Translations under genes and position numbers: made by a program
Assembly: GCA_036873755.1 (NCBI GenBank)
Contig: JAVTVY010017328.1
Location: 1-64,000, forward strand
Length of the DNA stretch: 64,000 nt
Reading direction: 5' to 3'
Source: Hanleya hanleyi
Lineage: Eukaryota > Mollusca > Polyplacophora > Lepidopleurida > Hanleyidae
The notes under the pieces: generated by a model
The model's database searches: none
What the model was told of the DNA's origin: nothing
The model's input: only the letters and a program-made list of their open reading frames with translations
Part shown: positions 10,889-20,740 of the stretch, one piece after another
Layout of the letters: every line of letters begins with the position of its first letter
Position numbering within the stretch: position 1 is the stretch's first letter

Positions 10889-11615
10889 TTACACTGGTGT
10901 TGGAAGGAAAGTTTGTTGGTGTTTTACGTGAACGTCCCCACTGCAGTCCTTCTTCATTCATTCTCTCTGCAGCCTGGCAAAAATGCTTGCCCAAATATGT
11001 GGGCAGTGTGGAACTATCGTCAACCAACTTCGTCTGGCTAATATCGGTCTTTATGTGTCGTTTTTTACTTATGGCGATAATATCATCGGTTTTTTGCATG
11101 TTGCAGATATAAGGTAAATTTACCACAAAAAAAATGGATTCTACTCCAATATACCATATTTGCTTTATCATTTTGAACAGTCACCAGTCTTTGGCGCTTT
11201 ATGGTAATTGAGATTATGTTTGTTGTTGTCCAGAATAAAAAGTGAACCAGAAAGCATGATATATTTGATTATATCGTATATAACAATTTTCATTTTGTTA
11301 CATACTTTAATTCCACACAACACATTCTAACAAATTATATGAAGGCCTGACAATAATTGTCGCCTGGACAACAACAACAATCTTGAGCTAGTCAACCCAT
11401 TCATCTCAAGCCACCAGCTTCTCTCTAAATAGCTACTCCTATTTTGTATTTCTTAACTTTGGATTGTTTTCAAGCAGCAACTCACACTGTCCAGTTCACT
11501 CTCTCACAATATGAGGTGATGCTTGCTTAAAATTATGTCTGATACAAATGGTTGTCAGTCATGAAGGTTGTTTGTTTGTTTACTCAAATTGGCTTCATTT
11601 CTCTTTTCCCAAAAG

Positions 11616-12684
11616 GTGGCTACATATCCGTAGATGAATTGTCCGACCGGATAATCTTGCTGGAGATATGGAAGAAAATCTGTTCAATAGACAGCCGTCT
11701 GAAAGTCATGGAAGAAAATACAAGGTCAGGATTCAAGAATGCTTGGCCGCTGACAAGGACAAGAACCAAGAGCTTTCCCCATGTAACCCACAAGAAACAC
11801 ATCAGACACGGGCGAATACTGACATCACAAGATGATCCACAGAAAATGATTGAGCTGATTCCAACAAGTATCATTCAGTCAACAGAAGACTGTCCTACTA
11901 CTCAAGAAAGCTCGCCTGCACTTCCAGAGTCGGATGGCCAAGTGACTGGCAATGTTGAACGATTAGAGGAAATAAACGCCGCAACTGTTCTGGCGACCAT
12001 CTCGACGACCGATATCCCCGAGGGAGGTTGTACTATTTTTGTCAAGGTACCATCGGGTGTTGATGAGACTGGTTCAAATGAAACTGTAGTTACATTCCAG
12101 TGTGATGGAAAAGCATTGAACCATCAGCCAGAAGGGGAAGGCGAAGCATGCTACGAATCTAAACCAACCACAGGTGACTTGAAGCGACACCATGGCAGCC
12201 AAACTCTCGCCTCGTCACCCCTAGACGTTCCCAGAAACGTAAACAAGATTTTGTCAAATTTTCGAAGAACTCATCAGGTGTTGGAAATTTACCCAACTTC
12301 TTCGACAGTAATGACGAGTGTACCACCACTGACCAATGTTCGCGTACCATTTCCATTGCCAAATCCGCTCTCGAGCGATTGATCTCAGAATTCACAGAGA
12401 AGGATGATGTACAGGGATTTTGTGTTCGTCTTATGGACTTTGCGTTCACGGCCGACGAGATAGCTACGTCCAGTTTATCTGGGGGTGTCCGCAGATACAG
12501 AGGTCAGGTTCAAGTCAAAGACAAATTGTGTCCTCGGAAAATGCAGAGTATATTTGAAAATGCTGCAGAATTTTTTTCAGACCGTTGGCCTCACGTGAAG
12601 AACTCGACAACATTCAAAGACAGTCTAAATGCGAAATGTCGCAACGGCAAACTGAGGGCAGCCAAAAAGTCACCAGTATCATAG
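11616..12684 (+). CDS. BEN-domain protein, 3' coding part (broken frame or short intron)
   Basis: The reading frame follows a polypyrimidine-AG acceptor (CTTTTCCCAAAAG, ending 11615). It first encodes a charged, probably helical stretch (about 11630-11730), then a polar linker. From about 12379 it encodes a BEN-type C-terminal domain, with LMDFAFTADEIATSS, CPRKMQSIFENAAEFF and LNAKCRNGKLRAAKK as landmarks, and stops at 12684. BEN domains bind DNA or protein partners in chromatin and transcriptional regulators, so a nuclear role is likely. The upstream part (frame of 11616) and the BEN part lie in different frames. Removing 12174-12277 (CAG/GT to CAG) joins them exactly; a single indel between about 12177 and 12210 would also do so. 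The second frame there encodes a basic RRSQKRKQ stretch that could be a nuclear localisation signal. The 5' exons are not identified. Confidence 0.65.
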
Positions 12685-13501
12685 GTTTCTCTTGTGACCT
12701 CGAACATGTCTAATTTCACTCCAGAACAGTCACTACCAGGACAACTTTCACAAATATATGAGGTGTTGGAAGGGTCCAAAGACCCGGTCATGCGGTGAAT
12801 TTCTGAATAATGTGTGTTTATTCAGGCTCATTTCGATGGTGGTCAGACTGGCAGGGGAACCTGGTGAATGATGTCTATAATAGCAGTAACCTTCATTTTG
12901 GGAGGGTAACTTTCACCACAACAAACTTTTCAGAACAGCGGCTTGTTCTTCTCCTCGGAGATGTACAGTGTATCACAAATGGTCACTGATTGGCAGAGGA
13001 CTCTAGTTTCAATCTTGTTCTATTTTATTCCTCGTTCTGACAGTTGCCAAATGTTAATTGCTGTATTGTTTTTTCTTGGTCATTGTGTGTCTGGAGACTA
13101 ACTATACAGTCAGGGTACCAACTTGAAGAAGTTATATATTATAACCTCTGATTATTTCAAAATCGTCACTGTTCATAAAATAGTATTTTGACCAGTAGTG
13201 AAGCCACAGAGTGAAATGACCTCTGTTAATTCATTTAAATTCCATTACTATGTTTAAAAATCTTCATGCCTTGAAGTCCGTTCATGTGGTACATTCATAA
13301 AGCTTAAATGAACATGAGATTTTAACCCAGATACATCGGGTCATATCCGTGCATCCCAGACTTTTCACTCCATCATGTATATTTTTGTTGGAAAGTCCAG
13401 ACATTACATATTGATTAAGGAGGTATTCCTTAAGGCCGCACTTGTTTCTGAAGAGCTGCACTCGTTTTGTTTACTGTGCAAATTGACCCTTTACTTAAGT
13501 A
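12685..13501. other. Downstream flank of the BEN gene
   Basis: AT-rich non-coding sequence, plausibly 3' untranslated region at its start. No clear AATAAA signal follows closely and no other gene was seen. Confidence 0.45.
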
Positions 13502-13505
13502 TTAA

Positions 13506-13994
13506 AGGTGAACTGCAAAGGTTTTAATTTTATCTAAAATTTTGCCTATATACATCTTGTCTTATGTGACATAACTTTTATACATTTTTGAGGCAAATAT
13601 ATTTTGCAAAATTGTACTAATAACAATATTTAAGTTATCCTGTTATAAATCCGCCTTGAAAACTTGCATCGCTTGTCTCTCTTGGTTTGTAGAATGTTAT
13701 GACGTTATAGCGGTCTCCTTCATTCAAGTTTTATTTAAATGTGAGGTCATGCTACGTCGAATTAATGAACAAGGACCACTATAACATCATGACGTTCCAA
13801 AAACAACGGGAGGCAAGCGATGACGTTTTTAAAAGTTCTGGCTCTCGTTTTCTGGTGGTATAAGTTTTGACTTCTCATATACCCAAAATAAAACAATAAC
13901 CCACAGAACTATTACCACACATATTTGTAACAACAATAGAAGTTCTTGTTTTATCACATTTTAACAGAACATTGGAAAGCTTTTCAGTTCAACT
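13506..13994. mobile_element. 489-bp palindromic MITE flanked by TTAA
   Basis: TTAA at 13502-13505 and at 13995-13998 borders inverted ends AGGTGAACTGCAAAGG and AGTTGAACTGAAAAG (minus strand). Further paired blocks inside, such as CATCGCTTG near 13667 with CAAGCGATG near 13813 and TATAGCGGTCTCCTT with its complement, make most of the element self-complementary. TTAA duplications are typical of piggyBac-type elements, so a piggyBac-driven MITE is the leading inference. No coding capacity. Confidence 0.65.
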
Positions 13995-13998
13995 TTAA

Positions 13999-15480
13999 GG
14001 ACTCTGCAGATGGAATGCTGATGTAACATTTATGGCCCATTCCAGTCTTCTGAAGATAACCTTGTCATGTTGCATTTAGGTCATGTTTTCTTCCCTCTGG
14101 TCAACATTTTGTGACATTTCCTTCCACAAACATTTTGTGGTCAATGTGCACCACAATTTATAACTTGTCAGAGTTTATTGCTATGGAGTTCATATCTTGA
14201 CTAGGTTAATTTTGTATAGATTCTTTAAGATGGTCCCCTGACTGTTCATATATACTCTTTATCAATAATTCGGCAATCAATAAATATATTTTGAAAACTA
14301 AAATATGTTTCAAGCATTTCCTCAGGCAGAGTTACCTCCCTCATTTCCTCTGAAAATGACAGTATGATACAGGGCTGAATCCAAATAGTTTAACTTCATT
14401 TAATCAAACAAATTGTCTGTCATAATGGAGAAGTTCGGGGGGAAACTCCAGCATGTCCAGCTACTATCAAACATGCAAGTGGGATTACATGTATCTATCC
14501 ATTCATTGTATATATATAACACCCAGGATGTCCATTGCTCATAGAATCCTAACTTTGCACTTACAATGACCATTGGCCATTTTTGTTAAGATTTTCATGT
14601 TATCAGAAGTTGTGTGGAAGGTGTCTCTGATAAAATGGCTCTCATATTTCAATTGTATTTTTTTTTTCACTCGCTCATATATACTAAAGTTGTAGTATCA
14701 TATATTCTTACTGGTGTTGATAATAAATGGTCACGTGCCATTTCAGCAGAAATGATGTTTAACTTTTCAAATTCTTTGCTGCATGGAAACTTCTTGGAAC
14801 ATTGTCGATGATGAAAAACATGGTATATTGCATGCCTTTCAATTTTTTAAAGCTTAGAGAATAGAGAATCTAAAGGAAAGGAACAAATACATATGGGATT
14901 TCCCTATCATAAGATGTTTTATTTCTGGACATCTTTAATATGTGTACCATTGAATCACATTTTCTAGTGAGTAGCTTTTCCCCCAATCATGAAAATATTA
15001 TACATGTTCATTCTCCTGTACGAATTTTTTTTTTTATTTCTCTCACGTCATGCACATATAGGAGAGCTTCTTGAGTTCCTTGATAGGAATGGCATATGCA
15101 GGTCATCCAAATGCCACGTGCCCAGTTTAGAGTTCTCATCTAATTGGAATTGGAATGGCATACACCAATCCCCTCGTGCCTTTGCATTTATTGCATTTGA
15201 GCCATTCTTTGTCTGCCGAGTTCCAAAAAGTATGCCATGGTGTTCCTAGCAGTTCCAACATGGTGCACCTTGCCTCTCTGTTTGGAATGCCTTGTGCCAG
15301 TTCCTAGCATGCCCCTATTTCAAGAAGCTCCCTAACTACTGTCATGGTATCACAGTTAGACACTGTAGATATTTCTAGAATAGTAGGACTTGGGTGAACT
15401 TGTTGACCTCCTGTTCTGTGGTAAACATGTTTACGAATTTTCTAGTATTTCTGACCGATTTATCATGAGTGATTTGTGCG
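13999..15480. other. Intergenic DNA, nothing firmly recognised
   Basis: AT-rich sequence. Around 15070-15310 short blocks resembling AATGGCAT, TTCCAAATGCCA and GCCAGTTCCTAG recur irregularly and suggest an old repeat. No protein-like frame. Confidence 0.45.
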
Positions 15481-16250
15481 TCACCGTCTTGTGTTTTCTT
15501 TTTCACAACTACGAAACTTTTGTCTGTATGCTTCAGGAACTAATTCATAACCTTTGAGGATTAAATCCTTCACCATCTCATAATTTGATGCTTGCTCTAC
15601 CGTCAGTTGAGTGTAAATGTCCCTTGCCTTTCCGATCAAAACACTTTGAAGAAGTAAACTCCAATTTTCTTTTGGGCAGTCTAAATTTTCAGCAATTTTC
15701 CCAAAATGCAGAAAATATTTGTCAACTTCTTTCTCCTGAAATGGTGGGACGAGACGTATTTGTCGATCTGCATCAAATCTTGATTGCGATTGTACAGGAG
15801 CGTGTGTAGGAGGAAATGTTCGGGACTGTAATTCCAAATGTTTTAATTCTAATTGAAACTGTCTATCTTTCTCTTTCTCTTCTCTCTCCCTCTCTAATGC
15901 CCTTTCTTTCTCTCTTTCCTCTTTTTCTAACTTTTCTCTCTCTAACTCTAATGCTCTTTCTTTCTCTCTTTCTTCTAATTCTAATTTCTTAATTCCAGTT
16001 GATTTTGCAATTCCAATTTCTTTACTTCCAAATAATCACCTGTTTCCTCAGTTAAATCAAAATCACTTTCATCCCAAATTTGTTTGCTGACAAAATGTTT
16101 AATAATGAGTTTCTTAATTTCCTGCTTTCTCCAAGATGTTTTGACTTTAATTTGTAGGAATTTACACAGTGCGAACAAATCCTCTTTGCGTAGTTCGTCA
16201 AATTCCTCCTGACTAGGCTTTGCAGCAAACTTTTCTGGGTCAAAAGACAT
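15481..16250 (-). pseudogene. Ty3/gypsy gag remnant
   Basis: An ATG at 16250 begins a polar N-terminal region (to 15981). A very charged Glu/Arg/Lys coiled-coil segment (about 15980-15850) follows, then a capsid-like region with motifs PPFQEKEVDKYFLHF, WSLLLQSVLIGKARDIY and LILKGYELVPEAYRQKF. These are characteristic of the gag of one abundant invertebrate gypsy lineage. A one-base frameshift near 15985 separates the first part from the coiled coil. The frame ends prematurely at 15481 without zinc knuckle, protease or RT, so only the N-terminal part of gag remains. It lies immediately downstream (minus strand) of an LTR-like segment. Confidence 0.75.
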
Positions 16251-16371
16251 GATGAGAATATACTGATAATATACTACTACTCGACTTCACAAATTCCGAC
16301 AATGTATCAATTCAGAACTGTGTTGCAAAGCTGGAATGTAAACAAAGCTCGCGGGCCAGGCCCCCAATTTC
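16251..16371 (-). promoter_or_regulatory. gypsy leader with primer-binding region and inverted repeat
   Basis: On the minus strand, directly after the LTR end (GTAACA), the sequence reads GAAATTGGGGGCCTGGCCCG. TGGGGGC is the start of the primer site used by many gypsy elements with tRNA-Pro, but the rest diverges. A 16-bp sequence, ACTCGACTTCACAAAT (about 16276-16291), recurs inverted inside the LTR at about 16410-16425, so leader and LTR could pair across the primer site. Confidence 0.5.
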
Positions 16372-16735
16372 TGTTACGTCTACGATAATAGAAAATCGCA
16401 ACAGAAAGATTTGTGAAGTCGAGTACAAAGATTTATTTACAATACAAACTAAGTTAGGTCAATACAGCAAATGATAACAAATAAAAACCTTACTGTTGAC
16501 TGTTATACCAGTGTATCTCTCAAAGTTCGTATCAACGTACTGTTCGTAACGTGCAGGAATCCCGATATTTCTTCAGTCAATAACGCTCAGCCGGTGTCCA
16601 GATTTCGTTAGTTCGATCACGTAGATAATACAGCGGTGAAACACAGCCAACAGGAAAACACACAATCCAACAGTTAGTTATCTCAGCCAACAATCTCCGA
16701 TAATGTCAAATGTCCAGTAAATGCACCCAATAATG
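16372..16735 (-). repeat. Partial LTR joining integrase to gag
   Basis: Read on the minus strand this segment starts where the integrase frame loses similarity (about 16735). It carries an AATAAA signal (AAATAAATC near 16435) and ends with ACGTAACA at 16372. Since gag follows, this is the 3' part of a 5' LTR. Its own 5' end is not recognisable, and no second copy exists in the window to define it. Confidence 0.5.
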
Positions 16736-17640
16736 TTGTTCTGTAAGAGACTACATGAGTCAAGCTCAGTGTCTAGGAACTTTTCCTTCAACAGTTTGAG
16801 GGGTCCTCTAACTGTATGTCCAAAGACTAATTCGATTGGACTGAAGCCTAAAGACTCTTGAACAGACTCTCTAACAGCAAACAATAACAAGGGTATACCT
16901 TCATCCCTGTCTTTTTCAGTGTCAAAGCAATAAGTCCTAATCATGTTCTTTAATGTTTGGTGGAATCTTTCTAATGCGCCTTGGCTTTCAGGGTGGTATG
17001 CAGATGATTTGTACTGCTTTATTCCCAATTCGTGCATGACTTGTTGGAAGATTCCTGACATGAAATTAGATCCCTGATCAGACTGAACAGACTGGGGTAG
17101 GCCGACAAGTGTGAAAAACTTAACTAAGGCCTTAACAATAGTTTTTGCCTTAATATTCCGTAAAGGAATGGCCTCAGGGAACCTGGTTGAAGCACACATC
17201 ATTGTTAACATGTATTGGTTGCCTGACTTTGTTTTTGGTAGTGGGCCAACACAATCCAGAATGACCTTACTAAAGGCTTCCCCAAATGCAGGGATTGGTT
17301 GTAGAGGGGCCTTCGGTATGGTTTGGTTAGGTTTTCCTACCATTTGACATGTGTGGCATGACCTACAAAATTCAACAACATCTTTCTTCAAATTTGGCCA
17401 ATAGAAATGAGTTAGAATTTTGTGGTATGTTTTGTTAACACCTAGATGGCCCGAAAGAGGTGTTTCATGGGCTAGTCTGATGATATCTAAACGATATGAC
17501 TTTGGTACCACAATCTGATACTTAACTGCCCACTCATCGTCAGGTGACACATCTGGCGGTCGCCATTTGCGCATAAGAACACCATTCTTACAAAAGTAAC
17601 ACACAGGCTCCTGAGTTACACTACCTATTCAATTCTTTGA
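16678..17640 (-). pseudogene. Ty3/gypsy integrase fragment
   Basis: The minus-strand frame (methionine at 17604, with in-frame similarity continuing to about 17640) encodes an H2C2 zinc finger: HETPLSGHLG, then CRSCHTCQ. The integrase core follows with the catalytic triad visible as LDCVGP, QSDQGSNF and PESQGALERF. After the SLLQ motif (about 16740) the frame runs into LTR sequence and stops, so the C-terminal domain is missing. RT and RNase H are absent upstream. With gag lying after the LTR, the order integrase-LTR-gag is permuted relative to an intact element. Confidence 0.8.
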
Positions 17641-17804
17641 CGCTGTCAATCTGTGTCAAACAAGAAAACTTTGGTTTAGTCACAGATGGATATTGATGTG
17701 AAATCCAAAATGATTTATATTGAGATTGAGAGAAATTCAAAGAAAGGATTTTGTCAACTTCCTATTACAAACTTATAAAGCAGTTAAACTTACAAAGTGT
17801 AGAC
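17641..17804. other. Short flank between integrase fragment and MITE
   Basis: No feature seen. Confidence 0.4.
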
Positions 17805-17807
17805 TTA

Positions 17808-18050
17808 GGCCATTGTCCCCTGATTGGTTGTTTAGCATGAGCATCCCCCATCTATATTTTGGGGGGGCAAATAATTAAAATAGATGAGGGATTTACATTT
17901 TCGTAAGTAAAACTTGCTTATTTTCTTCATATTTGTATATAATTGATTTGCAATTTAATAATTAATAATAAATAATTATAGCATGTACATGTAGCATGTA
18001 TATTTAAGAAATCATGGTCATGCTAAACAACCAATCATGTGACAATGGCC
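17808..18050. mobile_element. PIF/Harbinger-type MITE, 243 bp, TTA duplication
   Basis: Inverted ends begin GGCCATTGTC and continue through GATTGGTTGTTTAGCATGA, matched at the right end by the complement with a small gap. The element is flanked by tta at 17805-17807 and 18051-18053. A 3-bp TWA duplication with GG-starting ends is the hallmark of PIF/Harbinger elements. No transposase is present. A similar but rearranged TTGTTTAGCATGA block is found inside element A near 1920. Confidence 0.7.
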
Positions 18051-18055
18051 TTATA

Positions 18056-19590
18056 TTTGTTCAGTTTTGTGGTAATTGCAGATTGAAGACCAACACAAAA
18101 CGTTCTGGATGCATGGAATGAGATATTCATGTGGGAATTTAAAAAAAACTGGTTCCGGTTCACAAATCATGAAGTTCCTGGAAATTGAATGGAGATTCAA
18201 CTTAGTTAAACGTCATGAACGTTGGATTCATCATAATAAAACTGATAACAATTCAGCGATTGAATCATAGTATTTTTTTTCCAATTTAAAAGTAATTTAT
18301 ACTTTTGCCATATCCTCATTTACGGAATTGGAATAACACATTCAAAACAAAATTACTTTCCTCCTTTATAATAATATTCCATGGGCAGCTCCGTGAACAA
18401 TGACTTGCATATTTTTCAATTCCACCTGATTGAACATGCACATTAAAGAACACATGATCAGTCATGTCAGTGTGGTGGTGGAAAAATACCAGGATATGCG
18501 GTTAATGCACTTTTAGGTGATTCCCCTTGTTCATTTGCAAAACCATATATATGGGCAGATAATTGCAATTACACTACTTTGAACAAGGATGTTGGTGTCA
18601 AACCAAGTCGGGGTATGGAACTCTACAGCGGTTGAATTATCAGGTACATGTGTCAGACTGTTTTATTCTCATGTTTTACAACCAGGTTTGTATGGGAAAA
18701 AGAAATCAACCTTATTGCATGTACTTCTCAAACAAAGGTATTTTTCGCATGTTAAAATCACATATTCATTCAGATCTGATATCTATCCAGCAAACTATAA
18801 TTCTCTGAAGACTTCTTTTACATGAATTACAATGACGCCGCCTTCTCCTGCTATACCAGCTCTTTGCTTACAGATATGTCAGGCACGGCGGAGCCGGGGG
18901 GAGGGGGGGGGGGGCTACGGGGGCTGAAGCCCCCCCGCAATAATTTGGCCAACTTTTCTAAAATTTATATGATGTCAACGCAAAAACACTTCAATGAATA
19001 TGTATTTTCGAAATGAGTAGTAAAATGAATTGTCTGCGTCGCATATCTATCGCATAACTAAAACTATTTACAACTGTCCAGCATTAGTGGGCCAGCCTAA
19101 GCTCTAGAATTGTTTTTACCGGCATTGTTTAGTAATTTTTAGTTTCACAAAATGTTAATAGTATTATACCATATAAAATATGGTAGAGATAAATGATTAA
19201 ATCCTCACACCATGTATGCCATCAATTACTAAGACAAATGGCGCTAAAAACATTGAGTCCTATGTCCTGGTCGTTTCATGATATCAGCGAATATAAAATA
19301 CTGTTATTTGATTGTCCAGCCTTGCATTCATCAAAATGACAAGGAAAATGGACATATTCTTGATAAAAGTATATTCTTGATATTTATTTTGTCAATCACA
19401 TGATGAACCCCCCCCCCCCCCACTTTTGATTTAGGGGTAGGGAGGGGGGAGGGGTCGAATATCTTTGCCCCCCCCCAACTTTTTTCGGCACTCCTAACTG
19501 ACCATGTTCCCACATAAAAATTACAGATAGAGTGCCAGGACGTGTAGTGGTGTGTTATAGGCCTGATTTGTTGTGGTAAACCAGGAAGTC
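18056..19590. other. Intergenic DNA with G/C homopolymer tracts
   Basis: A 64-residue plus-strand frame at 18076-18270 follows an AG and has mixed composition but no recognised family. Frames at 18563-18825 are equally anonymous. Long poly-G (18898-18913) and poly-C (19410-19422, 19470-19479) runs beside ACGGGGGCTGAAGCCCCC-type sequence look like decayed transposon ends, but I could not pair them convincingly. Confidence 0.4.
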
Positions 19591-19599
19591 AAATTGAGT

Positions 19600-20424
19600 C
19601 CGGCAGATTCTTCAATATCGATGCGTGTTTATGCGAAACGAATGTGAACATAGAACCATAAATCTCTATACATTATGTTCAGATTTATTTCCGGGAAAAC
19701 GCGTAAAACGCATCTCCGGCAACCTGAGACCCTGGAGATTCCGGGGCCTAGGCGGCCCCTGGTCCCTCGCCTGTCAGGCTGTGAGGATCGCTTATTTTAG
19801 CTTTGTGTAAATGAATCGGTATCATATTGGTTCTAATGTTCCATGATGTATTGGTCATCGTTTTTTTATGTGTTAAATATAACTAGAAAGTCCAATGGAT
19901 TCAGGCATGAGGTATGATTTTTTCAATATTGATGCGTGCTTATAAATGCGAAACAAACGTGAAATAGAACCATAAATCTGCATACATTATGTTGGAATTT
20001 ATTTCCGGGAAAACGCTTAGAATGCATCTCCGGAGATCTGGAACTTCGGAGCTTCCGGGGCCTAGGCGGCCCCTGGACCCTTGCCTGTTGGGCAGTGAGG
20101 ATTTCCTTGTTTTATGTTCGTGTGAATGAATCGTATCGGTAGGCATATTGGTCTCCCTCCCAAGAACTAAAAGTCATCGTTTTGTATGTTTCAAATGTAA
20201 CTAGAAAGTCAAATGAACGCAGGCATGAAGTGCGATTCTTTCAATATCGATGCTTGCTTATAATTGCGAAAAAATCGTGAAAATAGAACCATAAATCTGC
20301 ATGCAGTATGATCAGTTATATTTCCGGGAAACGCTCAGAACGCATCACCGGCGATCTAGGACACCGGAGCTTATGGGGACTAGGCGGCCCCTGGACCTTC
20401 GCCTGTTGGGCTGTGATACCAAAT
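19600..20424. repeat. About 315-bp tandem repeat, three copies, GC-rich palindromic core
   Basis: Three head-to-tail copies share TTCAATATCGATGCGTG, AGAACCATAAATCT, a TTTCCGGGAAAACGC block and the core GGGGCCTAGGCGGCCCC followed by TGGACC. Cores start at 19743, 20057 and 20375, about 314 and 318 bp apart; the third is slightly degenerate and the copy is cut short after GGGCTGTGATA. The core region alone recurs at about 32470-32575 and 42410-42510. It is self-complementary and embedded in further GC-rich hairpin potential. Class unknown. Confidence 0.85.
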
Positions 20425-20432
20425 ACTCGCCT

Positions 20433-20542
20433 CCGATTCTCGTCGTTAATGACTTCCTTCGCTCAATGTATACCAACCAAGTAGTACGTATTCTATCACC
20501 TTGGTTGATATATCGAATGAATTTGTCAACAACGAGAATCGG
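20433..20542. repeat. 110-bp hairpin
   Basis: CCGATTCTCGT at 20433 pairs with ACGAGAATCGG ending at 20542. Inner blocks TATACCAACCAAG and CTTGGTTGATATA also pair, leaving an apical loop of about 16 nt. It directly follows the truncated third tandem repeat. It may be a tiny MITE; a small-RNA precursor is also possible, but nothing in the sequence decides. Confidence 0.6.
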
Positions 20543-20740
20543 TTCCTCTCTATGAACATGCAGTGGACCGAGGTGAGTTTTCACCCCACGTACTGGTAGC
20601 GCAGAAGTTGAACGTTCGCTGACGGCGGTAGAATGTTCAATATACTTGAATCACAAGGAGATAAGGCTCCCCAACAAGTAGAAAATATCTCTGTGCCAGT
20701 GACATGATCGAAGCTTAAAGAACCTTTGGATTTATATATA

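Noticed and set aside
18880..19500. Transposon bounded by G-rich and C-rich ends
   Set aside because: The two homopolymer-rich segments could not be aligned as inverted repeats beyond the runs themselves.
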